The position numbers and the translations under genes are program-made. From Collinsella aerofaciens (GTDB lineage: Bacteria > Actinomycetota > Coriobacteriia > Coriobacteriales > Coriobacteriaceae), in assembly GCF_015546965.1 (NCBI RefSeq), contig NZ_JADMUF010000001.1:248001-312000 (forward strand): DNA of 64,000 nucleotides, given 5' to 3'. The notes under the pieces are model-generated. The model was not told the DNA's origin. It did no database searches and saw nothing but the letters and a program-made list of their open reading frames with translations. The first letter of the stretch is position 1. Every line of letters begins with the position of its first letter. Positions 25,637 to 35,319 of this stretch are shown here, piece by piece.

Positions 25637-28600
25637 ATGCACAACGATAACGCTGTGCTGCGCAAGCTCAACACCGTGGGCAGCAATGCCTGCCGAGGCG
25701 CACTCATCGCCGCGATGACTGTCTCGATGATGCCTACCAGCGCTTTTGCCGCAGCAGCAACAACGGAGACCGGCTCCGAAGCTACCAACAACGCGCCGAT
25801 CTCCGCCACAAATGAGGAAACGAAGTCCCTCAGCTCCGAGTATAGCCTGAGTGCCGTCTCTGACGACGCCACGTCCTCCACGACCAGCTACGATTTGACC
25901 AAAATCGCAGATGGTACGTATGAGGGCACGGCCACGGCCGACTCGAATGACCCGCTCAATAAAGCTGGCGACGAATGGAACGCAGCTGATGGAAAGTATG
26001 ACGTCAACGTCAGCGTAACCATCAAGTCTGGCAAAATTACCAAGGTCGAAGTCGCCGACTACAGTAGCTTGGGCGACGATGACTGGGACCGCATGGACAA
26101 GGCCGTTAACGGTTTTAGCAAAAAAGGCACGTCCTATACGGGCATCGTTGAGCAAATCGAGACCGCCGGCAACACTACCGCAATCGATGCCGTCTCGACC
26201 GCCACGATCTCGTCCAACGCCATCAAGGCTGCCGTCGATAATGCCCTGCAGGCTGCCTATGACGAGCAGAATCCGTCGACCCCTGCGACCGACGAGTACA
26301 CCTACGGCTACGCTGGCCTGACGTGGGCCGAGTATTGGGCGGGTGAAAGCGTGCAGGCGGCAGGGTCCTCCGCTTCGTCGAGCGAGCTCGATTCCCGCAA
26401 CGAGGCTGACAAGGGCGCTTTTGACGTGGTGACCCGCGCAACCTTTAACCACGGCCTGCATCGCGGCAGCTATCAGTGCACCGACGTGATCGAAACTGCC
26501 GAGGGCGTAAAAATTTACCCTTCGCATTATCCTGACAGCAAGTCCTTTGTTGATGTCAATGGCAACGTCTTTTCTATTGACAGCAAGGCTAAGACCGTGA
26601 CGGCGGCCGACGGCACGGTGTACACCATGACGGGTCACGAGGTCACGGGGCTCAAGTACGTTCCCGTCAAAATCAAGACCAGCGATCTTGATGCCTTCAA
26701 GGCGAACCACAGCTTTGTCGCCAATGGCGAGACACTCGCCGGCGGCTACGGCGAAAATAACCTCCAGGCTTACTCCGGCCTGGTTGCGGCCGTCGACGCC
26801 GACACCAACGGCCTTAAGACCGTGACCAACAACAACGGAACCTTCAGCTTCTCGGCCGCCACCACCGGCACCGACTCGGGCATCAAGGGCCAGGAGCTCA
26901 AGACCGCCACGGGTATTAAACCCACGGTTAAGGACGCGAGCGGCTCCTACGGCGAGTTCCTGCGCGTAGACCTCAACGGCAACTATGGCGACCTGGGCGC
27001 CAACATGCAAAGCGTCACCTGGACCTATTACGGCGACGACGCGACCTACACCAACGCCCTTGCCACCTACGGCACCAAGTTCGCGGCCGACAACTGGATG
27101 CACAAGTCCATGGGCATTCAGCTGGGCCTCACTAAATCAGAGCGCTGCCAGCTGCCCGAGGGCACCAACGGCACCGGCTACTGGAAGCTTACCGTCCACG
27201 CCTTGGGCTACAACGACTACACCTACACCTTCCAGGCGACCGATGACAACATCGTGGGCGCCAAGGAGCCGGTGACCGACGCCACCAAGGCCCAGCTGCA
27301 GGAGCTCTACGACAAGGCGACGTCCCTCGATAAGTCCAAGTACACCAAGGACTCCTGGACCGCCTCGTCCATCGAGACCGAAACTGCCGAGACCAAGGAC
27401 CTACTCGCCAAGAAAAACCTGGGCGAAGCCGAGGCCGCCGAGCAGATCACTCACCTTCAGGGCGCGCTCGACGCGCTCGTGAGCCTGTATCCCCAGGCCG
27501 GCGACTATGTGCTCATGAACATCCCCTACAGCGACTTCTATGCTGCCGAGCAGAACAACTCAGGTACCGACGTGGTGACGTCCGCCACGAAGCAGAAGAC
27601 GCGCTCCAGCTTGGCGAGCGGCTCCTACCACGTCAATTCCGACGGTACGGATATCTCGGGCGCCACGTTTGCCGTCAAGGTGGGCGAAGGCGACATCGAT
27701 TGGTCCAAGTTCACCCGCGTGACCGACGACAGCTCCGTTACGATCACCACCTCGATCAAGGGCAAGGTGTCCACGACAACCTACAAGGGCAAGGACGCCC
27801 TGTTTGAGTCTGCGGACTACTCTTACTACGTGCTGCCCGCCGGCGAGGGTCCGACCAATTACAAGGAGCTCACCTCCGATTCCGAGGGCAACCTGCGCTT
27901 TGGCGCTGTCGAGGGCAAGGAAGCCACCAAGCTTGAAAACGTCACCGTCGACTTTAAGACCTCCAGCAAGTACGGCGACTACGAGATCGACTTTAAGAAC
28001 CTGCGCGAGCAGATGGTCGACGCCGACGGCAACCAGGCGACCGTATACGGTGCCGTGGTCAACGCCGCCGATGCGGACGGCACCACCGAGGGCTATGGCA
28101 TGCGCACCGTCGAGAACATCTGGAAGGGCAAGGAGATTGCCTGGAGCTGCGGCCTGGTCAACGAGTCTCACGGCAGCCCGTTGAGCTCGCGGCACTACAC
28201 GTCCATGATGGGCAAGACCATCAAGAGTGTGACGTTCTACACCTCTACGGGCACCTACACCGTTGCCATGGACCAGTACGTCCCCGTCAAGGCTTCCAAG
28301 TCCGAGATCAACGTCGAGGCGAGCGCCGAGGCCGACGCAAAGACCGCTGAGGTCAAGGCGACGCTGCCGGCAGACTTCAAGGTCGAGTACAAGCTCGACG
28401 ACGCCGATGCCACGGTCGACAACGGCACGTTCTCCATCGAGAACCTCAAGCCCGGCAAGCATAAGCTCGTGGCGCACGACGCCTTGGGCAAGTACGCTGA
28501 CGTGACGAGCGAGTTCACCGTCTCCACCGACAAGACCGTCGCGATCTTCGATGAGGGCACCTCGAGGATCACCGCCGCCAACGAGGGCGACGATGTTAAG

Positions 28601-29476
28601 AACTTTATCGGCAACATCACCACGGTCAACGTCAACGGCACCGACTACGCCGCCTCCGGTCGCGATTCCGTCAAGATCATTAACGCCGACGGCTCTATCA
28701 ACCTCGAAGCCGTCGCCGGCGGCCAGCAGGGTGGCAAGCCTAAGGCCGCAGGCCAGCAGCAGGGCACCAAGGTGTTTGCCAACTACGGCACCTACACCAT
28801 CAAGGTGACCTCCACGGGCTACAACACCCCGCTCGAGTTCACCTTTACCTACAAGGCCGACCGCACCGACCTCGATAAGGCCATCGGCGCAGCCGAGCAG
28901 CTCGACCAGAGCGCCTTTACCGCTGTCTCCTGGAACGCCATGAGCGACGCCCTCAGCGCCGCCAAGACCGTCCAGGCCAACGCCGCCGCCACCGACGACG
29001 ACATCGCCCAGGCCCTGAACGCGCTCAACAGCGCCGTGGCCAACCTCGCCGCCAAGGCGACTGATGAGGCCAAGTCCGCGCTCGCCAGCCAAATCGAGAG
29101 CGCCGGCGCTGTCAAGAATGACGGCTACACCGACGCCTCCTGGAACGACTTCCAGACAGCACTCGATGAGGCCAAGCAGGTTGCCGCCTCCGAGGACCCC
29201 TCCGCCAGCGAGGTGGCTTCTGCCGTTGACAAGCTGAAGGCCACCCAGGACGCACTTACCAAGAAGGGCACGGGGGGAAAGCCCGCCGGTGGCTCCACCT
29301 CTACGACGACCACAACGACGACCACCGATACCAAGAAGGCCAATGCATCCAAGAAGGACGCAAGCGGCCTCCCCGGCACCGGTGATACCCAGATCGCCAC
29401 GGTCGGCATCTTCGCCGGTATCGGCGCCGCCATCGCGGCCGCCGGCGTCGCCATCCGCCGCCGCATGCAGCACTAG
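25637..29476 (+). CDS. LPXTG cell-surface protein with FMN-binding, Tp47-like and FIVAR domains
   Basis: 1279 residues. A signal peptide ends near Ala38-Ala40 (TSAFAAA). Residues about 88-205 form an FMN_bind domain (DGTYEG ... DAVSTATISS) whose candidate flavinylated residue is Thr190; the usual Gly before Ala-Thr is Thr. The middle (about 270-1000) resembles repeated Tp47-type surface domains (YQCTDVIETAEGVKIYPSHY and others). Two FIVAR-like helical repeats follow (about 1075-1210). The end has LPGTG (1245-1249), a hydrophobic segment and RRRMQH, a sortase anchor. It is the likely outermost, wall-linked member of the flavin chain encoded downstream. The domain calls rest on pattern recognition. 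Confidence 0.85.
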   Translation: MHNDNAVLRKLNTVGSNACRGALIAAMTVSMMPTSAFAAAATTETGSEATNNAPISATNEETKSLSSEYSLSAVSDDATSSTTSYDLTKIADGTYEGTATADSNDPLNKAGDEWNAADGKYDVNVSVTIKSGKITKVEVADYSSLGDDDWDRMDKAVNGFSKKGTSYTGIVEQIETAGNTTAIDAVSTATISSNAIKAAVDNALQAAYDEQNPSTPATDEYTYGYAGLTWAEYWAGESVQAAGSSASSSELDSRNEADKGAFDVVTRATFNHGLHRGSYQCTDVIETAEGVKIYPSHYPDSKSFVDVNGNVFSIDSKAKTVTAADGTVYTMTGHEVTGLKYVPVKIKTSDLDAFKANHSFVANGETLAGGYGENNLQAYSGLVAAVDADTNGLKTVTNNNGTFSFSAATTGTDSGIKGQELKTATGIKPTVKDASGSYGEFLRVDLNGNYGDLGANMQSVTWTYYGDDATYTNALATYGTKFAADNWMHKSMGIQLGLTKSERCQLPEGTNGTGYWKLTVHALGYNDYTYTFQATDDNIVGAKEPVTDATKAQLQELYDKATSLDKSKYTKDSWTASSIETETAETKDLLAKKNLGEAEAAEQITHLQGALDALVSLYPQAGDYVLMNIPYSDFYAAEQNNSGTDVVTSATKQKTRSSLASGSYHVNSDGTDISGATFAVKVGEGDIDWSKFTRVTDDSSVTITTSIKGKVSTTTYKGKDALFESADYSYYVLPAGEGPTNYKELTSDSEGNLRFGAVEGKEATKLENVTVDFKTSSKYGDYEIDFKNLREQMVDADGNQATVYGAVVNAADADGTTEGYGMRTVENIWKGKEIAWSCGLVNESHGSPLSSRHYTSMMGKTIKSVTFYTSTGTYTVAMDQYVPVKASKSEINVEASAEADAKTAEVKATLPADFKVEYKLDDADATVDNGTFSIENLKPGKHKLVAHDALGKYADVTSEFTVSTDKTVAIFDEGTSRITAANEGDDVKNFIGNITTVNVNGTDYAASGRDSVKIINADGSINLEAVAGGQQGGKPKAAGQQQGTKVFANYGTYTIKVTSTGYNTPLEFTFTYKADRTDLDKAIGAAEQLDQSAFTAVSWNAMSDALSAAKTVQANAAATDDDIAQALNALNSAVANLAAKATDEAKSALASQIESAGAVKNDGYTDASWNDFQTALDEAKQVAASEDPSASEVASAVDKLKATQDALTKKGTGGKPAGGSTSTTTTTTTTDTKKANASKKDASGLPGTGDTQIATVGIFAGIGAAIAAAGVAIRRRMQH

Positions 29477-29512
29477 CGCCTAAAACGCGCGCCACGCGCT
29501 CGCAACGCAAGC

Positions 29513-29545
29513 GCCCGCAGCCCCAACCAGGGCTGCGGGCCTTTT
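29513..29545 (+). terminator. Terminator between surface protein and flavin operon
   Basis: GCCCGCAGCCC (29513-29523) pairs with GGGCTGCGGGC (29530-29540) and is followed by CTTTTC. Some read-through into the next gene is possible, since only about 30 bp separate them. Confidence 0.85.
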
Positions 29546-29576
29546 CTCATACTCGACCACGGGAGACCACCCACAA

Positions 29577-31070
29577 ATGGACAACTACCAACCCAAGCAC
29601 TCAAAAGCCAAGGCGCTCGGCCACGGCCTCGCCACGGCAGGCTTCATCGTGCCCTCGATCGCCGTGGGCGCAACCGTGGCCCTCGTGGTGTCCCAGTACA
29701 CCCCGCTCGTGGCCAAGACGGTCGCCGCCACGCCCACGCAAGAGGCCGCAGGCGCCGACCTCAAGACCGTCGACACCTCCAACGTCCAGAAGGAGACGGC
29801 AACGCCGGCAACCGAATCGCTCGACCCCTCGGCCTATGGTATGGACGCCGCAAACCTCAAGGACGGCACCTATGAAGGCACAGGTACCGGCTTTAGGGGC
29901 AGTATCACCGTGCGCGTGACCATCGCGGGCGGCAAGATCGTGGCAATCGACATAGTGTCGTCTGCGGACGACCCAGCCTACTTTGGGCGTGCCCGGGCGA
30001 TCACCCAGTCGGTGATCAGCGCGCAGTCGACGTCGGTCGACACTATCTCGGGTGCCACGTATTCATCAAAAGGCCTGCTCATGGCCATCAAAAACGCACT
30101 GGTCAAGGCATCGGGCGGGCTTGCCGAGGCTGTTGCCCCCGCCCCTGCGGCCGGCGGCTCCTCCAATAAGCCCCACCACACCATCGACCCCTTCACGCCC
30201 GCCGGCGGCTACGCAGACGGCGTCTACACCGACTCCGCCTGGGGCTACAGCGAGGACACGCCCGTCAGCGTGCGCGTGACCATCGCGGGCGGCAAGATCG
30301 CCAACATCGAGCTCGTGAACACGGGCGACACGCCCGAGTATTGGAGCCGCGCCTGGAACGCGCTCCCCGGGCTCGTCATACAAAAGCAAAGCGTCAACGT
30401 CGATACCGTGACAGGAGCCACGTATTCGAGCGAGGGCATCCTCGGCGCCATCCAGGGATGCCTTAAGCAGGCCGCAGCTGGCACAAAGGACCCCGAGCCC
30501 ACGCCTAACCCCGACCCCGCGCCCAACCCGGACCCCTCGCCCGACACGCCAGACGAGGTCCACTACGCCGACGGCGACTTTACAGGCTACGCCCTCTGCA
30601 AAAACGAGGAGAACGACGAAGCCTTCAGCCCCTATTACGTCAAGCTCACCGCCACCGTTAAGGACGGCAAGGTTACCGGCATCCACGATATCGAGGGCGT
30701 GGGCGGCAAGCCTGACGAGAGCCTCTCCGAGGCGCTCGACCCCTTCGATGAGGCAAACGAGCCCTACCTCGATAACGCCATCGAGGGCCGCACCTTCCGC
30801 GGTACCGTCTACACCGGCATCCCCGAACAGCTGCTCGCGGGCACCGAGGCCGGCAAGATCGACGTGGTGGCGCGCGCCACCTACTCCAGCCGCGCCATCG
30901 CCAACGCCTACGCCGACGCCCTCGCGCGCTCGGCCGCGGCCTATAAGGACGCAAACGACAGCAAGGGCGACAAGGCGGACGCTTCTGACAAGACAAACGC
31001 CCCCGATGAGACTGCGGCCAACACGACCGCCGCAAGCGGAGTCGACGAGGAGGCTGACGCCCATGCGTAA
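29577..31070 (+). CDS. Membrane-anchored protein with three FMN-binding domains
   Basis: 497 residues. An N-terminal membrane segment (about 19-40) anchors an extracytoplasmic chain of three FMN_bind domains. Domain 1 has DTISGATYSS (Thr161), domain 2 has DTVTGATYSS (Thr282), and domain 3 has DVVARATYSS (Thr435), where the motif glycine is Arg. ApbE normally attaches FMN by phosphoester to this threonine. A Pro/Asp-rich linker (303-325) separates domains 2 and 3. It heads the flavin operon and should act as a multi-flavin wire outside the membrane. Confidence 0.88.
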   Translation: MDNYQPKHSKAKALGHGLATAGFIVPSIAVGATVALVVSQYTPLVAKTVAATPTQEAAGADLKTVDTSNVQKETATPATESLDPSAYGMDAANLKDGTYEGTGTGFRGSITVRVTIAGGKIVAIDIVSSADDPAYFGRARAITQSVISAQSTSVDTISGATYSSKGLLMAIKNALVKASGGLAEAVAPAPAAGGSSNKPHHTIDPFTPAGGYADGVYTDSAWGYSEDTPVSVRVTIAGGKIANIELVNTGDTPEYWSRAWNALPGLVIQKQSVNVDTVTGATYSSEGILGAIQGCLKQAAAGTKDPEPTPNPDPAPNPDPSPDTPDEVHYADGDFTGYALCKNEENDEAFSPYYVKLTATVKDGKVTGIHDIEGVGGKPDESLSEALDPFDEANEPYLDNAIEGRTFRGTVYTGIPEQLLAGTEAGKIDVVARATYSSRAIANAYADALARSAAAYKDANDSKGDKADASDKTNAPDETAANTTAASGVDEEADAHA

Positions 31071-31536
31071 CCCGTTTGCCCTCCTTGGGCGCCACCTCTG
31101 GCGCAACCGCAATTTCTATCTCAAAGCCGTCAACGCCGCAGCCGTCGTCGCCATCGTGGCGGGCTACAGCAGCTGGGCCGCCCAGGCGGCAGAGGCCGAC
31201 GCCCGCACCCAGGCGGAGGCTGTCCAGGCCGAGCGCTCGCAGACGCGCGGGGCCTATGCCACCGACGGCACCTTCGAGGGCAGCGCCCAGGGCTACGGCG
31301 GCACTGTCACCTGCCGCGTGACCATCGAGAACGGATACATCGAGAGCGTCGAGGTCACGGACCACGCCGGCGAGACCCCCGCCTACTTTGCGCAGGCCGA
31401 GGGCCTCACGCAGACCATCTGCGATGCCCAGGGAACCAACGTCGACACCGTCTCGGGTGCCACGTTCTCGAGTGCCGGCATCCTAAACGCCGTCAACGCG
31501 GCGCTTGAGCAGAGCAATGCGGGAGGTACGCAGTAA
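31063..31536 (+). CDS. Small membrane-anchored FMN-binding domain protein
   Basis: 157 residues: one membrane segment (about 21-40), then a single FMN_bind domain with DTVSGATFSS (Thr134 as flavin site). The start overlaps the preceding stop by 8 bp and is preceded by GAGGAGG. The stop overlaps the next start by one base. Its place next to the iron-sulfur membrane protein suggests it takes electrons from it and passes them to the three-domain protein (inference). Confidence 0.87.
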   Translation: MRNPFALLGRHLWRNRNFYLKAVNAAAVVAIVAGYSSWAAQAAEADARTQAEAVQAERSQTRGAYATDGTFEGSAQGYGGTVTCRVTIENGYIESVEVTDHAGETPAYFAQAEGLTQTICDAQGTNVDTVSGATFSSAGILNAVNAALEQSNAGGTQ

Positions 31537-32573
31537 TGGCCAGGACTGCATCCGCCAAGGCCCGCGGCGCAAAGCGCCCCGCGGGAACCCTTGAGAGCTT
31601 GCGCAACGGCGCAAACGTCATCGCGCACCCCAAGAACAAGATGCAGGAGCGCCTGCGCCGACAGTACCTCCATCGCGGCGTGCGCTGGTGCGTACAGCTC
31701 GGCTTTCTCATCTGCTTCCCGGCCGCCTGGAACGCCGCCTTCAACGGCGTCAAGTACATCTTCACGCAGCTCGGGAGCCATGCACCCATCGAGCTCACCG
31801 GCTTTTTATCCCTGCTTTTGGCCCTCTTGGCCTTCACCTGCGTGTTCGGCCGTTTCTTCTGCGGCTTTGCCTGCGCCTTCGGTACGCTCGGCGATATCGT
31901 CTACGCACTTGCGACCCCGCTGCGCCGGGCACTCCGCCTTGAGGGCAAGGGCGCGCACCGGCTCCCCGCGGGCGTGCAGCACGCGCTCCAGCTCGTCAAG
32001 TACGCCGTCCTCGTGGGTATCTGCGCCCTCTGCGTGATGGGTATCTGGCCCCAGATCTCGGGCGCGAGCCCCTGGGTCGCCTTCGCCGGCATCACCGCGC
32101 GCTCGCTCGAGGGCATCGCGCCCGCGGCCTTTGCCGCGCTTGGCGCGGTCATGGTGGGAATGGCCCTTGTCGAGCGTTTCTTCTGCCAGTTCCTCTGCCC
32201 CTTCGGTGCCGTATTCTCACTGCTGCCGGTGCTGCCGATCTCACTTTTCAACCGACGCCGCGAAAGCTGTGCGCGCGGTTGCAACCGCTGCCAGGACAGC
32301 TGCCCGGTGCGCATCCACCCCGAGCGCGCCGACCTGCGATCGGGCGAGTGTATCGCCTGCGGGCGCTGCACCGATGGCTGCCCCATGGCCAACGTGACGT
32401 TCGCCCGGCTCGACGGCTTTAAGCGCGATCAGGCAACCGACGATGCCAGCGAGCTCGCGCAAGGCAACACCCGCAAGCGCCCGCCCGCAGGGCCCGCCAT
32501 TCGCGGGACCGAGGTTGCGCTCACGCTCGTCAAGGCTGCCATCCTCGCCGCGCTCTGCCACCTGCTCATGTAG
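31536..32573 (+). CDS. NapH/NosR-like iron-sulfur membrane protein
   Basis: 345 residues with about five membrane segments. Two membrane-proximal Cys pairs occur in FFCGFACAFG (Cys109, Cys113) and FFCQFLCPFG (Cys217, Cys221), as in NapH/NosR/RdxA-type proteins. Two [4Fe-4S] motifs follow on the cytoplasmic side: CARGCNRCQDSCP (Cys245, 249, 252, 256) and CIACGRCTDGCP (Cys272, 275, 278, 282). It probably oxidises a quinol or a cytoplasmic donor and moves electrons across the membrane to FMN domains outside. Confidence 0.88.
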   Translation: MARTASAKARGAKRPAGTLESLRNGANVIAHPKNKMQERLRRQYLHRGVRWCVQLGFLICFPAAWNAAFNGVKYIFTQLGSHAPIELTGFLSLLLALLAFTCVFGRFFCGFACAFGTLGDIVYALATPLRRALRLEGKGAHRLPAGVQHALQLVKYAVLVGICALCVMGIWPQISGASPWVAFAGITARSLEGIAPAAFAALGAVMVGMALVERFFCQFLCPFGAVFSLLPVLPISLFNRRRESCARGCNRCQDSCPVRIHPERADLRSGECIACGRCTDGCPMANVTFARLDGFKRDQATDDASELAQGNTRKRPPAGPAIRGTEVALTLVKAAILAALCHLLM

Positions 32574-32662
32574 GGCACGCGCACCCGCAGCCCGACGCCC
32601 CGTCAGCACCGAGTCGTGCAGGCGCAGGCTCATCCGTAACGCCACCGACCAGAAAGCTCGCC

Positions 32663-33736
32663 ATGATCCAGACCCCCCACACCATCGACCGCCGCACGTT
32701 TATCGCCCTCGCAGGCGGGGCCCTCGTCTCTTGCGCCGGTGCACTTACCGGCTGCTCGGGCACGCAGGGCGGCTCGGGCTCTGCAGCCGCGTCCAAAGCG
32801 GGCTCCGCGGGCTCCGACAGCTCGCCCAAGGTGCAGAGCACGACGCTCTTTGTCTTCGACACTGTCGTGAATATCAGCGCCCAGTGCGGCAAAAAGGTCA
32901 TGGACGAGGTCGCCGACCGCTGCACCTACTTTGAGAACAAGTTCTCGCGCACCGTGGAGGGCTCGGATATCTGGAACATCAACAATGCAGGCGGCAAGCC
33001 CGTGGAAGTCGCGCACGAGACCGCCGAGGTCATCGAGGCAGCCATCCGCTACGCCGAGGAGTCCGACGGGCTCTTTGACATCACCATCGGCGCCGTCTCG
33101 AGCCTCTGGGATTTTGACAACGAGGTCAAGCCCGCAGACGAGGACATCCAGGCGGCACTGCCCCATGTCGACTATCGCACCATCACGGTCGACGGTACCA
33201 CCGTCACCCTCTCTGACCCCGAGGCCAAGCTCGACTTGGGTGGTATCGCCAAGGGCTACATCACCGACGACCTCGTGGCGCTCTTTAAGAAGAGCGGCGT
33301 CAGAGATGCTTCCATCAGCCTGGGCGGCAACGTCTACGTGATGGGCAAGAGCTTTGACGGCGACGCCTGGAACGTGGGCGTGCAAGACCCCAACGGCGCG
33401 CAGGACGACGTGCTCGCCACCGTCAAGACGCGCAACCGCTCCCTTGTGACGAGCGGCCTCTATGAGCGCGGCTTTGAGCAGGACGGCACGTTCTACTACC
33501 ACATCCTCGACCCCAAAACGGGCTACCCCGCCGCCACCGACCTCAAGAGCGCCTCAATCATGACCAAGAAATCCGTGCTGGGGGACGCCTACTCCACCAT
33601 CCTGTTTTTGCTCGGCCACGACCGCGCCATGGAGCTCATCGAAAGCGATGAGCGCTTTGAGGGCGGCGTTTTAGTCGATATGGACGATCGTGCCACCAAG
33701 AGCGACGGCTCGGCGTTCAAGATCTTGCAGGACTAG
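32663..33736 (+). CDS. apbE: FAD:protein FMN transferase lipoprotein (ApbE)
   Basis: 357 residues. The export signal has DRRTF and a lipobox LTGC with Cys31, so it is anchored outside the membrane. ApbE motifs include LDLGGIAKGYITDDLV, ISLGGNVYVMG and HILDPKTGYPA; GDAYSTILFLLG carries metal-binding residues. The enzyme splits FAD and attaches FMN to threonine in S/T-G-A-T motifs, which occur in the adjacent FMN_bind proteins. A gap of 89 bp separates it from the iron-sulfur gene; NusG-II follows after 5 bp. Confidence 0.95.
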   Translation: MIQTPHTIDRRTFIALAGGALVSCAGALTGCSGTQGGSGSAAASKAGSAGSDSSPKVQSTTLFVFDTVVNISAQCGKKVMDEVADRCTYFENKFSRTVEGSDIWNINNAGGKPVEVAHETAEVIEAAIRYAEESDGLFDITIGAVSSLWDFDNEVKPADEDIQAALPHVDYRTITVDGTTVTLSDPEAKLDLGGIAKGYITDDLVALFKKSGVRDASISLGGNVYVMGKSFDGDAWNVGVQDPNGAQDDVLATVKTRNRSLVTSGLYERGFEQDGTFYYHILDPKTGYPAATDLKSASIMTKKSVLGDAYSTILFLLGHDRAMELIESDERFEGGVLVDMDDRATKSDGSAFKILQD

Positions 33737-33741
33737 GAGCC

Positions 33742-34158
33742 ATGATGGTCAAGCGTAAAGGTGCGCGCGATGGGCGCGACAACAAAAGACTCAACCTCAT
33801 CCTGGTTTTGGCGATAGCGGCCGCCGCATGCGTCGGCTTGGTCGCCACGCGTCTGATGGGAGCAAACACGAACGCCGATACGGCCACGGTCGTTATCCGC
33901 GATGGAGAGCAAAACGTCTACGAGCTTCCTCTGAACCAGAACACGACCAAGACCGTTACGACCGACTTGGGAACCAACCTCATCGAAATCAAAGACGGAC
34001 GCGTGCACGTCGAGGAGGCAGACTGTCCCAACCAGGATTGCGTGCACCAGGGCTGGGTTGACGCTGCCGGGGAGCAAATTGTCTGCCTTCCGCACAAGCT
34101 TACCGTCGATATCGTCGACGAGAGCGCCAAGGCCACCTACGACGTAGTGGGGCGCTAA
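33742..34158 (+). CDS. NusG domain II membrane-anchored protein
   Basis: 138 residues. A membrane segment (about 18-38) precedes a small extracytoplasmic beta domain of the NusG-II type, with EADCPNQDCVHQGWV carrying a Cys pair and IVCLPHKL with another Cys. Genes of this family recur beside flavinylation and Gx-transporter genes in anaerobes. It may act as an electron-transfer accessory. It sits 5 bp after apbE and 3 bp before the ECF fusion gene, so it is within the operon. Confidence 0.82.
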   Translation: MMVKRKGARDGRDNKRLNLILVLAIAAAACVGLVATRLMGANTNADTATVVIRDGEQNVYELPLNQNTTKTVTTDLGTNLIEIKDGRVHVEEADCPNQDCVHQGWVDAAGEQIVCLPHKLTVDIVDESAKATYDVVGR

Positions 34159-34161
34159 TCC

Positions 34162-35319
34162 GTGGAGATGGTCGATATCGAGCACGCTCGCCGCCTGGCG
34201 CGCGTTTCGCTGTTGTGCGCCTGCGCATTGGTACTGTCCTATCTGGAGACCATGATTCCGCTGCCCATCGCGGTACCTGGCATTAAACTGGGCCTTGCCA
34301 ACGTGGCCGTAGTCGTCGCGCTCTATTCACTCGATGTTAAAAGCGCCGCCGCCGTTGCGCTCGTCAAGGTCTTTGCATCGGGCTTTTTGTTTGGCTCGCC
34401 CATGATGCTCGCCTATAGCCTGGGCGGCACGGTCCTCGCCTTTATCGGCATGGTCGCCCTTGCTGCCGTGCCGGGTGTTGGCTTGGTGCCCGTGAGTATG
34501 CTTGCCGCCGTGCTGCACAATGTAGGCCAGCTAGGCGTTGCCGCCATGGCGCTGCAGACCCCGGCAGTCTTTATCAATCTGGGTGTTCTGGGCGTTGCCG
34601 CCTGCGTCACCGGTGGCATTACGGGCGCGGTGGCAGAAGGCGCGCTCGCCGGTATTGAGCAAACCGATGACACACGCTCCTCCGTCGATTGCGCTGCACT
34701 TGCCGCCAATATCGTGGCAGGAGAGCGCATCGCCTTTGTCGGCGCCAACGGCAGCGGCAAAAGCACCTGTGCACTCGAGCTTGCGGGGCTGCTCAAAGAC
34801 GTGAACGGGCACGCTATGCGCGCGCAGGGCACCGTAGGCCTTGCTTTTCAGGATCCCGATAACCAGATCGTCGCTCCAGTCGTGCGAGACGACATCGCCT
34901 TTGGACTCGAAAACCGCGGTGTCCCCCGCGACGAAATGCGTTCAGAAGTCTTGCAGGCACTCAGCGAGCTTGGCATCGTCGAGCTTGAGCGTCGCGATGT
35001 CGCCACGCTCTCGGGCGGCCAAAAACAACGCGTGGCGACATCTGGATTGGTTGCGCTCACCCCTTCGCTCATGATTTTTGACGAGACGACCTCCATGCTC
35101 GACGAGACCGCCCGTGAGGCCGTCAATGATCTCATCGACCATCTTTGCCAACGCGATGTTGCCGTGATCCAGGTCACGCAGCTGCTCGACGAGGTTGCCC
35201 GCGCCGACCGCGTCGCCGTCTTCGAGGCGGGCGCCATCGCATACCTGGGTGCCGTGCAAGATCTTGCCGACCAGCGCGATCTGCTCATTCGATGCGGCCT
35301 GGAGGAACTGTGTCGTTAA
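34162..35319 (+). CDS. Fused ECF transporter: Gx-type S component plus EcfA ATPase
   Basis: 385 residues from GTG 34162 (an in-frame ATG lies at 34168). Residues 1-165 are a hydrophobic Gx-transporter/Hpre_diP_synt_I-type S component (IPLPIAVPGIKLGLAN, HNVGQLGVAA). From about 175 an ABC domain follows: Walker A GANGSGKST (194-202), ECF-type Q-loop FQDPDNQIV, signature LSGGQKQR (283-290) and Walker B LMIFDETTSMLDE. The switch position reads VTQ (Gln340) instead of TH. The context suggests flavin (FAD/FMN) movement for ApbE rather than polyprenyl synthesis. Fusion of S and A subunits is unusual. Confidence 0.85.
   Translation: MEMVDIEHARRLARVSLLCACALVLSYLETMIPLPIAVPGIKLGLANVAVVVALYSLDVKSAAAVALVKVFASGFLFGSPMMLAYSLGGTVLAFIGMVALAAVPGVGLVPVSMLAAVLHNVGQLGVAAMALQTPAVFINLGVLGVAACVTGGITGAVAEGALAGIEQTDDTRSSVDCAALAANIVAGERIAFVGANGSGKSTCALELAGLLKDVNGHAMRAQGTVGLAFQDPDNQIVAPVVRDDIAFGLENRGVPRDEMRSEVLQALSELGIVELERRDVATLSGGQKQRVATSGLVALTPSLMIFDETTSMLDETAREAVNDLIDHLCQRDVAVIQVTQLLDEVARADRVAVFEAGAIAYLGAVQDLADQRDLLIRCGLEELCR

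Noticed and set aside
25493-29473. Long antisense open frames of 536 and 637 codons opposite the surface protein gene
   Set aside because: They mirror the codon bias of a high-GC, repetitive gene and show no domain, signal or ribosome site.
34162-35319. Heptaprenyl diphosphate synthase component I
   Set aside because: That family label applies to the N-terminal membrane domain, but fusion to an ECF ATPase and the flavinylation context favour a transporter S component.
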